In this document: positions 7,938 to 15,786 of the stretch, piece after piece
How the letters are laid out: each line of letters begins with the position of its first letter
Numbering within the stretch: position 1 is the stretch's first letter
NCBI RefSeq assembly: GCF_021699195.1
Contig: NZ_SSXE01000031.1
Location: 50,220 to 114,219, forward strand
Direction of reading: 5' to 3'
Source: Nonomuraea sp. MG754425
GTDB taxonomy: Bacteria > Actinomycetota > Actinomycetes > Streptosporangiales > Streptosporangiaceae
Length of the DNA: 64,000 bases
Notes under the pieces: model-generated
Told to the model about the DNA's origin: nothing
The model's input: only the letters and a program-made list of their open reading frames with translations
Databases searched by the model: none
Made by a program: the position numbers and the translations under genes

Positions 7938-8765
7938 TCAGGAGGCCAGGAGGCGCAGGCCGTCGTGGGAGGGGGTGCCGGGGTCGGCGGTCCAGGTGAT
8001 GAGCCGCTGGCCGGGGTCGGTGGCGCAGACGAGCGAGGACCAGTCGAGGGTCAGGTCGCCGGCGACCGGGTGGCGCAGGAGCTTGGTGCCCATGCCGCCG
8101 ACGGCGACGTTGTGGGCGCCCCACCACCGGCGGAAGTCCGGGTCGCGCACCGACAGCTCGCCCACCAGCTCCATCAGCCGGGGATCGTCGGGGTCCCTGG
8201 CGGCTTCCATGCGCAGTTGCGCCACGCCGCTCGGGGCGATGTCCCGCCAGTCCGCGTACAGCCGCCGCATGGCGGGGTCGGTGAAGATCAGCCGGACGAA
8301 GTTCCGCTGCCTCTCCGGGATCCGGCCGAAGTCGGTGACGAGGGCGGCGGCCATCTGGTTCCAGGCGAGGATGTCGGTGCGCCGGCCCAGGACCACGGCC
8401 GGGACGGTGGCGAGGTCGTCGAGGAGCCGCCGCAACTGCGGCTGGACCTGCTGGGCGACGGGCCGGCGTGGCCGGGCGGCGTCCTTGCCGGACAGTTCGA
8501 ACAGGTAGGCGCGTTCGTCGTGGTCGAGCCGCAGGATGCGCGCGATGGCGTCCAGCACGGGTGCGGAGGCCCGGCGACGTCCCTGCTCCAGGCGCGTGTA
8601 GTAGTCGGTGCTGATCGACGCCAGCAGGGCCACCTCCTCCCGGCGCAGTCCCTTGACCCGCCGCCGGCCGCCGGAGCCGGGCAGGCCGACCATGGCCGGG
8701 CTGAGCGCCGTCCGGCGGGCCCTGAGGAAGTCGCCCAGTTCACTGCGATGCGCATTGCTGCTCAT
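7938..8765 (-). CDS. XRE-family regulator with MmyB-like ligand domain
   Basis: A 275-residue regulator. Residues 8-75 form a Cro/CI-type helix-turn-helix (LGDFLRARR ... GLRREEVALLASISTDYYTRLEQGR), and residues 105-270 form the MmyB-like ligand-binding domain (ILAWNQMAAAL ... DWRDIA ... LMELVGELSVRDPDFRRWW). This family is common in actinomycetes and usually sits divergent from the gene it controls. Here that is the hydrolase at 8916. No ribosome site is visible before the ATG. Confidence 0.9.
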   Translation of the reverse strand: MSSNAHRSELGDFLRARRTALSPAMVGLPGSGGRRRVKGLRREEVALLASISTDYYTRLEQGRRRASAPVLDAIARILRLDHDERAYLFELSGKDAARPRRPVAQQVQPQLRRLLDDLATVPAVVLGRRTDILAWNQMAAALVTDFGRIPERQRNFVRLIFTDPAMRRLYADWRDIAPSGVAQLRMEAARDPDDPRLMELVGELSVRDPDFRRWWGAHNVAVGGMGTKLLRHPVAGDLTLDWSSLVCATDPGQRLITWTADPGTPSHDGLRLLAS

Positions 8766-8813
8766 ATGACCCCAGTCTGGCACCCGGTGCGGACGGCGTG
8801 AGGGGGCCGGGCC

Positions 8814-8841
8814 TGTCCCAGGACAGCGCCGTCCCAGGACA
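8814..8841. promoter_or_regulatory. Tandem operator for the XRE regulator
   Basis: TGTCCCAGGACA (8814-8825) and CGTCCCAGGACA (8830-8841) are near-identical 12-bp sites, each a palindrome of the form GTCC-N2-GGAC, with centres 16 bp apart. They lie between the divergent regulator and hydrolase starts, where a Cro/CI-type dimer pair would bind. Confidence 0.6.
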
Positions 8842-8915
8842 CAGGCCGCCCGTTTTCCGCCGGGGCGGCGCATGTGACGGTGGATGCCCGCAACCACCTG
8901 AGGAAACCCGAGGAC

Positions 8916-9827
8916 ATGAAGACGAACGTCACCTTCTCCAGCGGCGGCCTGGCTGTCGCCGGGATCCTGTTCACCCCGGACGGCCACGCCGGGCACCGAT
9001 CGCCGGCCGTCGTCGTCTCCCACCCCGGGGGCGGCGTGAAGGAGCAGACCGCCAGTGTGTACGCCGAGCGCCTGGCCCGTGCCGGTTTCGCCGCGCTCGT
9101 CTTCGACGCCGCGTACCAGGGTGAGAGCGCGGGCGAGCCGCGCGGCCTGGAGAACCCCTTCCAGCGCGCGGAGGACGTCAAGTCCGCCGTGAGCTTCCTC
9201 ACCACCCGGGACGACCTCGACCCGGATCGCATCGGCGCGCTGGGCATCTGCGCCTCCGGCGGCTTCGTCCCGTACGCGGCGCAGACCGACCACCGCATCA
9301 GGGCCGTGGCCACCGTCAGCGCCGTGGACCTGGGGCACGCCTTCCGCGAGGGGCTCGGCCGGACGCAGCGGCCGGAGGTGCTCCAGGCCCTGCTCGACCA
9401 GGCCGGGGCCGCCCGTACGGCGGAGGCGCGGGGCGAGGCGCCGTGGCTGGTGCCCTGGATCCCCGCCGGCGCGGAAGAGCTGCCCGCGGACGCGACCAGG
9501 CAGGTCCGCGAGACCTGGGAGTACTACCGCACACCGCGCGGCCACCATCCCAGGGCGGTCCAGGGGTGGGTGTTGCGCAGTATCGACCAGATCGCGCAGT
9601 ACGACTCGTACGCGATGATCGGCCGCATCTCGCCCCGGCCGCTGCTGATGATCATCGGCTCGGAGGCGGAGAGCGGGTACGTCAGCCGCGAGGCGATCGA
9701 GCGCGCGGCCGAGCCCAAGGAGTTGTTCGTCATCGACGGCGCCACCCACGTGGACCTGTACGACAAGGACGAGTACGTCACCCCCGCCGTCGCCCGGCTC
9801 GCCGCCTTCTTCGGCGAGCACATGTGA
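8916..9827 (+). CDS. Alpha/beta hydrolase (YcjY/dienelactone-hydrolase-like)
   Basis: A 303-residue alpha/beta hydrolase. The oxyanion region is SHPGGGVKEQT (about residue 37), the nucleophile elbow is LGICASGGF (about 109), and the acid and histidine region is IGSEAESGYVS ... IDGATHVDLYD (about 250-285). The residue at the elbow apex is Cys, as in dienelactone hydrolase, rather than Ser. It starts at ATG 8916 behind GAGGAAAC. It is divergent from an XRE regulator and is probably repressed or induced through it. Substrate unknown. Confidence 0.8.
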   Translation: MKTNVTFSSGGLAVAGILFTPDGHAGHRSPAVVVSHPGGGVKEQTASVYAERLARAGFAALVFDAAYQGESAGEPRGLENPFQRAEDVKSAVSFLTTRDDLDPDRIGALGICASGGFVPYAAQTDHRIRAVATVSAVDLGHAFREGLGRTQRPEVLQALLDQAGAARTAEARGEAPWLVPWIPAGAEELPADATRQVRETWEYYRTPRGHHPRAVQGWVLRSIDQIAQYDSYAMIGRISPRPLLMIIGSEAESGYVSREAIERAAEPKELFVIDGATHVDLYDKDEYVTPAVARLAAFFGEHM

Positions 9828-9919
9828 TCGGCAGGTCGCGAGTGATCCACGCCGGGCCCTGTCGCGACGGGGGACCGGCGTCGTATGGTAGATCAACTCC
9901 GTGATATGAGGGGGCATAG

Positions 9920-11011
9920 GTGGAACTGTCACGTCGTGGGCTGATGAAGCTGGGCGGTGGAACGGCTGCCGGACTGGCCTTCGGAAACACCGGACTTCCC
10001 GCGGCGGCCGGCGCCCTGTCTCTACCGGCGTCCCCGTCGTTCGACCTGCACGATGACGTGACCGCCCTGTTCATGCACCAGAAGGCGTGGTGCGCGCCGG
10101 TCATGCAGTGTGCGGGCTACGACCATCTCAACAAGCACTGGTACGTCACCCAGGTCATGTACATCCCGGCCGACGGCGTGACACAGACGACGCGGACCTA
10201 CCAGGGCGACCTCTGCGTCACCAAGCTGAGCGCGGACGGCACGACGAAACTCGGCCGCATGTATCTGATGGGCTTCGGCCACGGGGCGCAGTTCGGCATC
10301 GAGGCGACGGCCGCCGGGCAACCGCCGTACCTGTGGATCGAGTACGACTCCGTGCCGTCCTCGGCGGGCGTGGGGGCCGGCGTCAAGCTCTGCCGGATCA
10401 GGTACATGGGGCCGCCGACCGATCAGCCGGCGCGGCACTTCCGCTGGGACAACGCGCAGGACCGGGCCGACATGAACTTCCTGGACCGCACGCCCGACCC
10501 GCTGCAACTGCCCGGCGCCGGGGCGACGCTGTCCGCACCCCGTCCCGTGGTGGATCCGCTGAACAGGCGGCTGCTGGTGCGCTTCACCCGCAACGGGCAG
10601 CGGCAGGCGGCCGTGTGGGACCTCGCGACCGCGGTGGCCGCGCCGCTCGGGGCGCCGCTGGTGCTGCGGGAGAACCTGCCGAAGGAGGAGACGCTCGCGC
10701 AGGGGTTCTGCTGCTACGGCTCGTACATGTACCAGTTGGAGGGGAAGGGGTACGCGAAGATCCCGCGCGACCCGGCGGACGAGGGGACGACGTACATCAC
10801 GAAGATCGACCTCAACTCCTCCGCCACCGAGCGGGTGTTCACCCGGGCGCTGAAGAGCCTCGACTACCGGGAGCCGGAGGGCATGAACATCATGCTCGTT
10901 CCCGACCCGGCCAACGCGGGCGCGTACCTGCCCCGGCTGACCTTCGGCTTCGCGTCGGGGCTCCCGGGCGACCGGCGGGTCAACATCGCGTACAAGGATG
11001 CGCTGATCTAG
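9920..11011 (+). CDS. Tat-exported beta-propeller-like protein (P68 RBP/TagC-like)
   Basis: A 363-residue secreted protein. The N-terminus carries a twin-arginine signal, SRRGLMKLGGGTAAGLAFG, followed by an Ala-rich cleavage region near residue 32. The mature part has repeated beta-strand segments with aromatic residues, such as HWYVTQVMYIP, GMYLMGFGHGAQFGIE-type loops and LWIEYDS, resembling the five-bladed propeller named after the phage P68 receptor-binding protein and TagC. I infer an outer-surface carbohydrate or glycopolymer role. The GTG at 9920 is preceded by GAGGGGG. Confidence 0.6.
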   Translation: MELSRRGLMKLGGGTAAGLAFGNTGLPAAAGALSLPASPSFDLHDDVTALFMHQKAWCAPVMQCAGYDHLNKHWYVTQVMYIPADGVTQTTRTYQGDLCVTKLSADGTTKLGRMYLMGFGHGAQFGIEATAAGQPPYLWIEYDSVPSSAGVGAGVKLCRIRYMGPPTDQPARHFRWDNAQDRADMNFLDRTPDPLQLPGAGATLSAPRPVVDPLNRRLLVRFTRNGQRQAAVWDLATAVAAPLGAPLVLRENLPKEETLAQGFCCYGSYMYQLEGKGYAKIPRDPADEGTTYITKIDLNSSATERVFTRALKSLDYREPEGMNIMLVPDPANAGAYLPRLTFGFASGLPGDRRVNIAYKDALI

Positions 11012-11121
11012 CGTCTTCGCAGGCTGTGCGCACGGAGTCGTTCGACGACTGCGGCGGCTGGTACTGTGTGTGGCGCAGTGACGACTGGGTCCGCTGCGGA
11101 GGCCGAAGAGGAGGTGAGTTG

Positions 11122-11190
11122 ATGACTGTCGTGGAGACCGCCGCCATGCGCGGCGCCCGGACCATCCTCACTTCCCGGGCCTCGTCCTGA
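11122..11190 (+). CDS. 22-residue leader ORF
   Basis: ATG at 11122 stands behind GAGGAGGTGAG, a nearly ideal ribosome site, and encodes MTVVETAAMRGARTILTSRA plus two serines before a TGA at 11188-11190. A small hairpin (CCGCT at 11205-11209 with AGCGG at 11215-11219) follows directly. The layout is that of a leader peptide with an attenuator in front of the methyltransferase gene, but no amino acid or antibiotic signal is obvious in the peptide. Confidence 0.4.
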   Translation: MTVVETAAMRGARTILTSRASS

Positions 11191-11270
11191 CCCGCACCTG
11201 CCGTCCGCTCCCCTAGCGGGAGTCCCCGGTCGCGCGTGCCGTCCGGAGGGGCCCCGTTCCAAGGGTCTCC

Positions 11271-11456
11271 ATGGTGTCTCATCAACCTGCCCGCATCTCT
11301 CCCGCGCGCATCCTGACTCCGGCCGGCCACGGCCGGGACGAGGACCGCGACCCTTCCCGCGCCGACGCGCGCCCGCCTGCCGAGCAGGCACGTCCCGAGC
11401 AGGACGGCGCGCGCCCGCGACGCGCCGTCAGCCGCTTCTCCCACCGCAAGGCATGA
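11271..11456 (+). CDS. Possible 61-residue basic ORF coupled to the methyltransferase
   Basis: ATG 11271 follows AAGGG by 6 nt and the frame ends at 11456, 17 nt before the methyltransferase start. The product is Arg/Pro/Ala-rich and of low complexity, with no domain I recognise, so it may simply be the readable part of the methyltransferase leader. Confidence 0.25.
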   Translation: MVSHQPARISPARILTPAGHGRDEDRDPSRADARPPAEQARPEQDGARPRRAVSRFSHRKA

Positions 11457-11473
11457 CGGAAAGGAATCTGGTC

Positions 11474-12220
11474 ATGGACCTTCCCCGTATCTTCACCATC
11501 CGCGAGAGCAGCCACCGCATCCACAACCCGCTGACCGACGCCAAGCTCGCCACCCTGGGCCGGGCCCTCCACCTGGCCCCCGGCACACGCGTGCTCGACC
11601 TGGCCAGCGGCTCGGGCGAGATGCTCTGCACCTGGGCCCGTGACCTGGGCGTCACGGGCACGGGCGTGGACATCAGCAGCGTCTTCACCGAGCAGGCCCG
11701 GGCCCGCGCCGTCGAGCTCGGCGTCGCCGACCGGGTCGCGTTCGTCCACGGCGACGCGGCCGGTCACGTCGCGGACGAGCCGGTCGATCTCGCCGCCTGC
11801 GTCGGCGCCACCTGGATCGGCGACGGCGTCGCAGGAACGGCCGAACTGCTCGGCCGCAGCCTCCGCCCCGGCGGTCTGATGCTGATCGGCGAGCCCTACT
11901 GGCGCCGGACGCCGCCGGACGAGGAGGCCGCGCAAGCCTGCCACGCCACGAGCCTGGCCAACTTCCTGCTCCTGCCCGAGCTGATCGAGCGGTTCGGCGA
12001 CCTCGGGTACGACGTCGTGGAAATGCTGCTGGCCGACCAGGACAGTTGGGACCGGTACAGCGCGGCTCAGTGGCTCAACCTGCGCCGCTGGCTCGACCGG
12101 AACCCGGACGACGAACTGGCCGACGAGGTACGGGCCGAGCTCAGCACCGAGCCCGCCCGCTACGCCCGGTACACGCGTGAGTATCTCGGCTGGGGAGTCT
12201 TCGCCCTGATGCGGCGCTGA
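11474..12220 (+). CDS. Class I SAM-dependent methyltransferase
   Basis: A 248-residue methyltransferase. The SAM motif I is TRVLDLASGSGEMLCTWA (about residue 37), motif II is GVDIS (about 62), and the post-motif region is DRVAFVHGDAAG followed by CVGATWIGDG. No substrate-specific domain is seen. The start at 11474 has GGAAAGGA upstream; an ATG at 11453 in frame would overlap the previous ORF. It sits behind one or two small leader ORFs, suggesting controlled translation, and is followed by a strong hairpin at 12227-12274. Confidence 0.8.
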   Translation: MDLPRIFTIRESSHRIHNPLTDAKLATLGRALHLAPGTRVLDLASGSGEMLCTWARDLGVTGTGVDISSVFTEQARARAVELGVADRVAFVHGDAAGHVADEPVDLAACVGATWIGDGVAGTAELLGRSLRPGGLMLIGEPYWRRTPPDEEAAQACHATSLANFLLLPELIERFGDLGYDVVEMLLADQDSWDRYSAAQWLNLRRWLDRNPDDELADEVRAELSTEPARYARYTREYLGWGVFALMRR

Positions 12221-12226
12221 TCGTCC

Positions 12227-12274
12227 GAGCCGCGCGGGGCCGGGGGCGGCCCGCCGTCTGGCCTCGCGCGGCTC
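12227..12274 (+). terminator. GC-rich terminator hairpin
   Basis: GAGCCGCGCG at 12227-12236 pairs perfectly with CGCGCGGCTC at 12265-12274, and the stem can extend inward by a few pairs. It closes the methyltransferase transcript. There is no T run, as is usual in high-GC actinomycetes. Confidence 0.5.
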
Positions 12275-12366
12275 GCCGTGAGCGTCGTTCCTCGCCGCTG
12301 GCTATCCTGTGGCACGTCGAGCCGGGCACGGCTCCCCCACCACGAGCCCACCGGAAGGCGACGACC

Positions 12367-13551
12367 GTGACACCCTCCCAGCGGCGGAGCGCCTGGCCGG
12401 CGACGGCGGTGGTGGTGGTAGTGGCGCACGCGGTCCTGGCTCTCCTGACGGCGATCATCCTGGCGGGCGTCTGGCGGCTCGGCGCGGACCTGTGGCAGAT
12501 CCTCACCGCGGCGGGTGCCTCCGTGCTGCTCCATGCGGGAACGGTGGTGGCCCGCCGACGGCCGTGGCCCGGGTACGCGATCGGCGCGCTGGCCATGCTC
12601 GTCCTGGTGACGATGCCCTTCCTGGGCTGGTCACCCAGCATGCTGCCCTCGGCGGTGTGCTTCCCGTACATGTTGTGGCGGCTGGCCGGCCTGGTGCCGA
12701 TGCGCTCCTCGGTGCTCGCGCTGGCCGTCGCCGTGCTCGGGATCGTCCTGACCGAGGTGGTGGCGTGGGCCCGGCAGCCCGCTGACGACCCCGGGTGGAC
12801 CCGCCTGGTCGAGGGCGGGCTGCTGCTGCTCGTGGTCGGCGGCGGGTGGCTGGCGGCCCTGCTGGCACGTCGCAGGCGCGAGGCCGGCCGCCGGGCCGAG
12901 AGCGAACGGCTGGCCGCGGCGGTCGCGGACGAACGGGCCGGCATCCGCCGCGACCTGCACGACGTGATCGCGCACACGGTCACCGTCATGGTCGCGCGGA
13001 TCGACGCCGCGGCGGTGACGACGGCCGATCCGGCGACCCGCCGCGAACTCGGCGACATCGCCGAGGCCGGCCGGGACGCCCACCTGGGCCTGCGGGCGAT
13101 GCTGGCCACCCTGGGCCCGGCCACTGTGACGCCGCGCGCCGATCCCCGCTCCGGGCAGGTCCCGATCTCGCTCGACGCCCTCCCCGACCTCGTGGCCGCG
13201 GCGGCGAGCCCGCTGCACGCGGTGACGTTCGCCGAGGTGGGCGAGCGGCGGCCGCTGAGCCTGAGCGCCGAGGTCGCGGCGGTCCGGACCGTGCAGGAGG
13301 GCATCACCAACGCGCTGCGCCACCTCGAACCGCCGGTCGAGGTGACCGTCCGGCTGCGCTGGGCCCCGTCCGAGGTGGTGGTGGAGGTGCGCGACGACGG
13401 CGGAGGGGCGCTCCGCGACGCCGGCAGCCACGGGACCGGCCTGATGGGCATCGAGGAACGGGTGCGTGCCGCGGGTGGCACCCTGTCGATCGACGACGGG
13501 GACCACGGGTGGCTGCTGCGGGCGCGGCTCCCCACGAAGGAGGGGGCATGA
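12367..13551 (+). CDS. NarL-type sensor histidine kinase
   Basis: A 394-residue sensor with four or five N-terminal membrane helices (residues 10-165). The dimerisation and phosphoacceptor segment is ERAGIRRDLHDVIAHTVTVM with His198, and the ATPase domain ends with DDGGG and GTGLMGIEERVRAAGGTL. Starting codon is GTG with GGAAGG upstream. The stop overlaps the response-regulator start by ATGA, so the pair is cotranslated. No extracellular domain of size is present, so the signal is probably within or near the membrane. Confidence 0.9.
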   Translation: MTPSQRRSAWPATAVVVVVAHAVLALLTAIILAGVWRLGADLWQILTAAGASVLLHAGTVVARRRPWPGYAIGALAMLVLVTMPFLGWSPSMLPSAVCFPYMLWRLAGLVPMRSSVLALAVAVLGIVLTEVVAWARQPADDPGWTRLVEGGLLLLVVGGGWLAALLARRRREAGRRAESERLAAAVADERAGIRRDLHDVIAHTVTVMVARIDAAAVTTADPATRRELGDIAEAGRDAHLGLRAMLATLGPATVTPRADPRSGQVPISLDALPDLVAAAASPLHAVTFAEVGERRPLSLSAEVAAVRTVQEGITNALRHLEPPVEVTVRLRWAPSEVVVEVRDDGGGALRDAGSHGTGLMGIEERVRAAGGTLSIDDGDHGWLLRARLPTKEGA

Positions 13552-14210
13552 CGGGGATCCGGGTCATGCTCGTCGACGACCAGGAACTGCTGCGGGCCTC
13601 GCTCCGCACGGTGCTGTCGGCCGACGCGCGCATCGAGGTCACCCACGACGTCGCGAACGGCGCCGACGCGATCGAGGTCGTCCGGCGGCACCGCCTCGAC
13701 GTGGTGCTGATGGACATCCGCATGCCGCGCATGGACGGGGTCGCCGCCACGGCGGAGATCGTCAGGATCGCACCGGCGACCCGGGTGCTCATGCTGACCA
13801 CGTTCGATGACGACGAACTGGTCGTGGCCGCCGTCCGGGCCGGCGCGAGCGGCTACCTGACCAAGGACGTCCGGCCCGCCGCCCTGGCCCAGGCCGTGTG
13901 TGACGTGGCCTCCGGGACGTCGGCACTGGCCCCGGGGGTGGCCGCGACGATCCTCGACCTCGTACGGCAGGTGCCGATGCGGCGGACGGCTGCCCTCGAC
14001 GGCCTCACCCCGCGCGAGGTCGAGATCTTCGGCCTGCTCGCCCGCGGCAGGTCCAACAGCGAGATCTGCGCGGACCTCGTGCTGAGCGAGAACACGGTGA
14101 AGTCGCACGTCCGGGCCGTGCTGCAGAAACTGGGCCTGCGCGACCGCGTGCACGCGGTGATCCACGCGTACGAGAACGGGCTGGTGGGCCGGCACGATCT
14201 GCCCGGCTGA
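13548..14210 (+). CDS. NarL/FixJ-type response regulator
   Basis: A 220-residue regulator. The receiver has the acidic pair at residues 10-11, phospho-acceptor Asp56 in VVLMDIRMP, and the conserved Lys in GYLTKDV. The C-terminal LuxR-type DNA-binding domain is LTPREVEIFGLLARGRSNSEI ... ENTVKSHVRAVLQKL. It partners the kinase just upstream. The serine hydrolase that follows after a hairpin may be under its control, but no binding site is evident. Confidence 0.92.
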   Translation: MTGIRVMLVDDQELLRASLRTVLSADARIEVTHDVANGADAIEVVRRHRLDVVLMDIRMPRMDGVAATAEIVRIAPATRVLMLTTFDDDELVVAAVRAGASGYLTKDVRPAALAQAVCDVASGTSALAPGVAATILDLVRQVPMRRTAALDGLTPREVEIFGLLARGRSNSEICADLVLSENTVKSHVRAVLQKLGLRDRVHAVIHAYENGLVGRHDLPG

Positions 14211-14221
14211 GATTCCATCCT

Positions 14222-14274
14222 GCCGGGTGGCGGCGTCTCACCCCTCGGGGTGATGCCGGCCGGTGCCGCCCGGC
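14222..14274 (+). terminator. Nested hairpins after the response regulator
   Basis: GCCGGGTGGC (14222-14231) pairs with GCCGCCCGGC (14265-14274), and inside lies CACCCC/GGGGTG with a 2-nt loop. The structure covers the alternative ATG codons at 14250 and 14253, which is one reason to prefer the later GTG for the next gene. It could act as a terminator or attenuator. Confidence 0.4.
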
Positions 14275-14288
14275 CTAGGTTCGACGAC

Positions 14289-15749
14289 GTGCGATTCCCA
14301 CCTCTGCGTTCTCCTCGTGTGCTCTGCCTCCTCGTCCTCGGCGGTGTGCTGCTCGGCTGGCCGGCACCGGCCCATGCCGGCGGCGACCGGCCGGTCGACG
14401 AGTACCGCTCCGTCTACGGCACGCCGGGTGTCGCGGCGGCCGTGATCGACGGCTCGTCCGTCGAGACGATCGTCCGCGGCCGGGACGGAGACGGCCACGC
14501 GGTGACCGCGCGGACCCCGTTCCGGATCGCGTCGATGAGCAAGTCGATGACGGCTACGGCGATCATGCTGCTGGCCGACCGTGACCGCGTCTCCCTGGAC
14601 GACCCGGTCGTCAAGGTGCTGCCCGAGTTCAGGATGGCCGATCCGCGCTTCACCGCGATCACCGTGCGCCATCTCCTCAGCCACACCTCGGGGCTGTCGA
14701 ACAGCACGAACAACGAGTACGTGTTCCCGCCCCCGCGCAGCGCGCGGGAGATCGTGGCCGGGCTGGCCGGCAAGACCCTGGTCGCCGCTCCGGGCACCCG
14801 CTCGGAGTACCACAACACCAACTACTCGATCGCGGCGCGGATCGTCGAGGTGCTGTCGGGGCAGTCCTTCGACGCCTTCCTCCGCACCGAGCTGTTCACG
14901 CCGCTGGGCATGACCGGCACCAGCTCGACGTCGGGGTGTTCCGACGGCGCCGAGGGCCTGCCGTCCGGGTACGAGGTCGTTCTCGGGGTGGCCGTCGCGG
15001 CGCCGGAGATGCCGGGAATGTGCGTCGGCAACGGCGGGGTGATCTCGACCCTGGACGACATGGTGCGGTGGCTGCGCTTCAACCAGGGAACCTTGGGGCC
15101 GGACCTGCTGAGCGCCGGCTCCCTGGCCGAGTTGCACACCGTCCAGCCGGAGGCCGGCGACTACGCGCTCGGCTGGCAGTCCCGCTCCGTCACTGCCGGC
15201 GCCCCGCCGTCGCTGGTCGGGCACGGCGGCACGCTGGCGACGTGGACCGGGGACATGGTCTTCTCGCCCACGACCGGGATGGCCGCCGTCGTCCTCACCA
15301 ACAGCGGCGGCGATCCCAGCCTGCTCTCGGCCAACCTGCTCGCCGAGCGGACCGGGGCGCCGGCGACGCCGATGAGCAACCCGCTCACCGTCGTGAACGC
15401 GGTCCTGCTCGGGCTCACGGTGGGGATGACCGCGCTGCTGGTCACCGCGGTCGTCCGGGCGCGCCGCTGGGCCGCGCGACGCCGCGCGGCGCGCCGGCCA
15501 TGGCTGTTGCCGCGGCTCGTGCCCCTCGCCCTGGTGACGGTGCTGGGCGCGGTGCTGCCGACGGTGATCTGGGGGGCGTTCAACGTCCAGTACTGGATCG
15601 TCACCGCCTGGCTGCTGCCGCTGCTGACGCTGCTCTGCCTCCTCTGCTTCGGGCTCGGGGCGCTCGCGCTCGGCCGTCGGCTCTGGTGCTTCCGTCGCAC
15701 CGGTCAGGCGACCGCCGCGCCGGTACGGCCGGCCACGGCGGACGTCTGA
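14289..15749 (+). CDS. Secreted/membrane-anchored serine hydrolase (class C beta-lactamase/DD-peptidase fold)
   Basis: A 486-residue protein with a cleavable-looking signal (RSPRVLCLLVLGGVLLGW ... AHA), then a beta-lactamase-fold domain. The SxxK motif is SMSK in FRIASMSKSMTA, the second motif is YHN in SEYHNTNYSI, and the third is HGG in VGHGGTLATW. Residues about 370-475 add three membrane helices that tether the enzyme outside the cell. Members act as peptidases, esterases or lactamases; which applies here is unclear. The GTG at 14289 gives a compact signal peptide. Confidence 0.8.
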   Translation: MRFPPLRSPRVLCLLVLGGVLLGWPAPAHAGGDRPVDEYRSVYGTPGVAAAVIDGSSVETIVRGRDGDGHAVTARTPFRIASMSKSMTATAIMLLADRDRVSLDDPVVKVLPEFRMADPRFTAITVRHLLSHTSGLSNSTNNEYVFPPPRSAREIVAGLAGKTLVAAPGTRSEYHNTNYSIAARIVEVLSGQSFDAFLRTELFTPLGMTGTSSTSGCSDGAEGLPSGYEVVLGVAVAAPEMPGMCVGNGGVISTLDDMVRWLRFNQGTLGPDLLSAGSLAELHTVQPEAGDYALGWQSRSVTAGAPPSLVGHGGTLATWTGDMVFSPTTGMAAVVLTNSGGDPSLLSANLLAERTGAPATPMSNPLTVVNAVLLGLTVGMTALLVTAVVRARRWAARRRAARRPWLLPRLVPLALVTVLGAVLPTVIWGAFNVQYWIVTAWLLPLLTLLCLLCFGLGALALGRRLWCFRRTGQATAAPVRPATADV

Positions 15750-15786
15750 CCCGGGCGGGGCGGGCGTGCGGGGCGGTCGGGCGGGA

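Noticed and set aside
9828..9919. GTCGCGA/TCGCGAC arms as a terminator after the hydrolase
   Set aside because: Seven pairs with a 20-nt loop in GC-rich DNA is within chance expectation.
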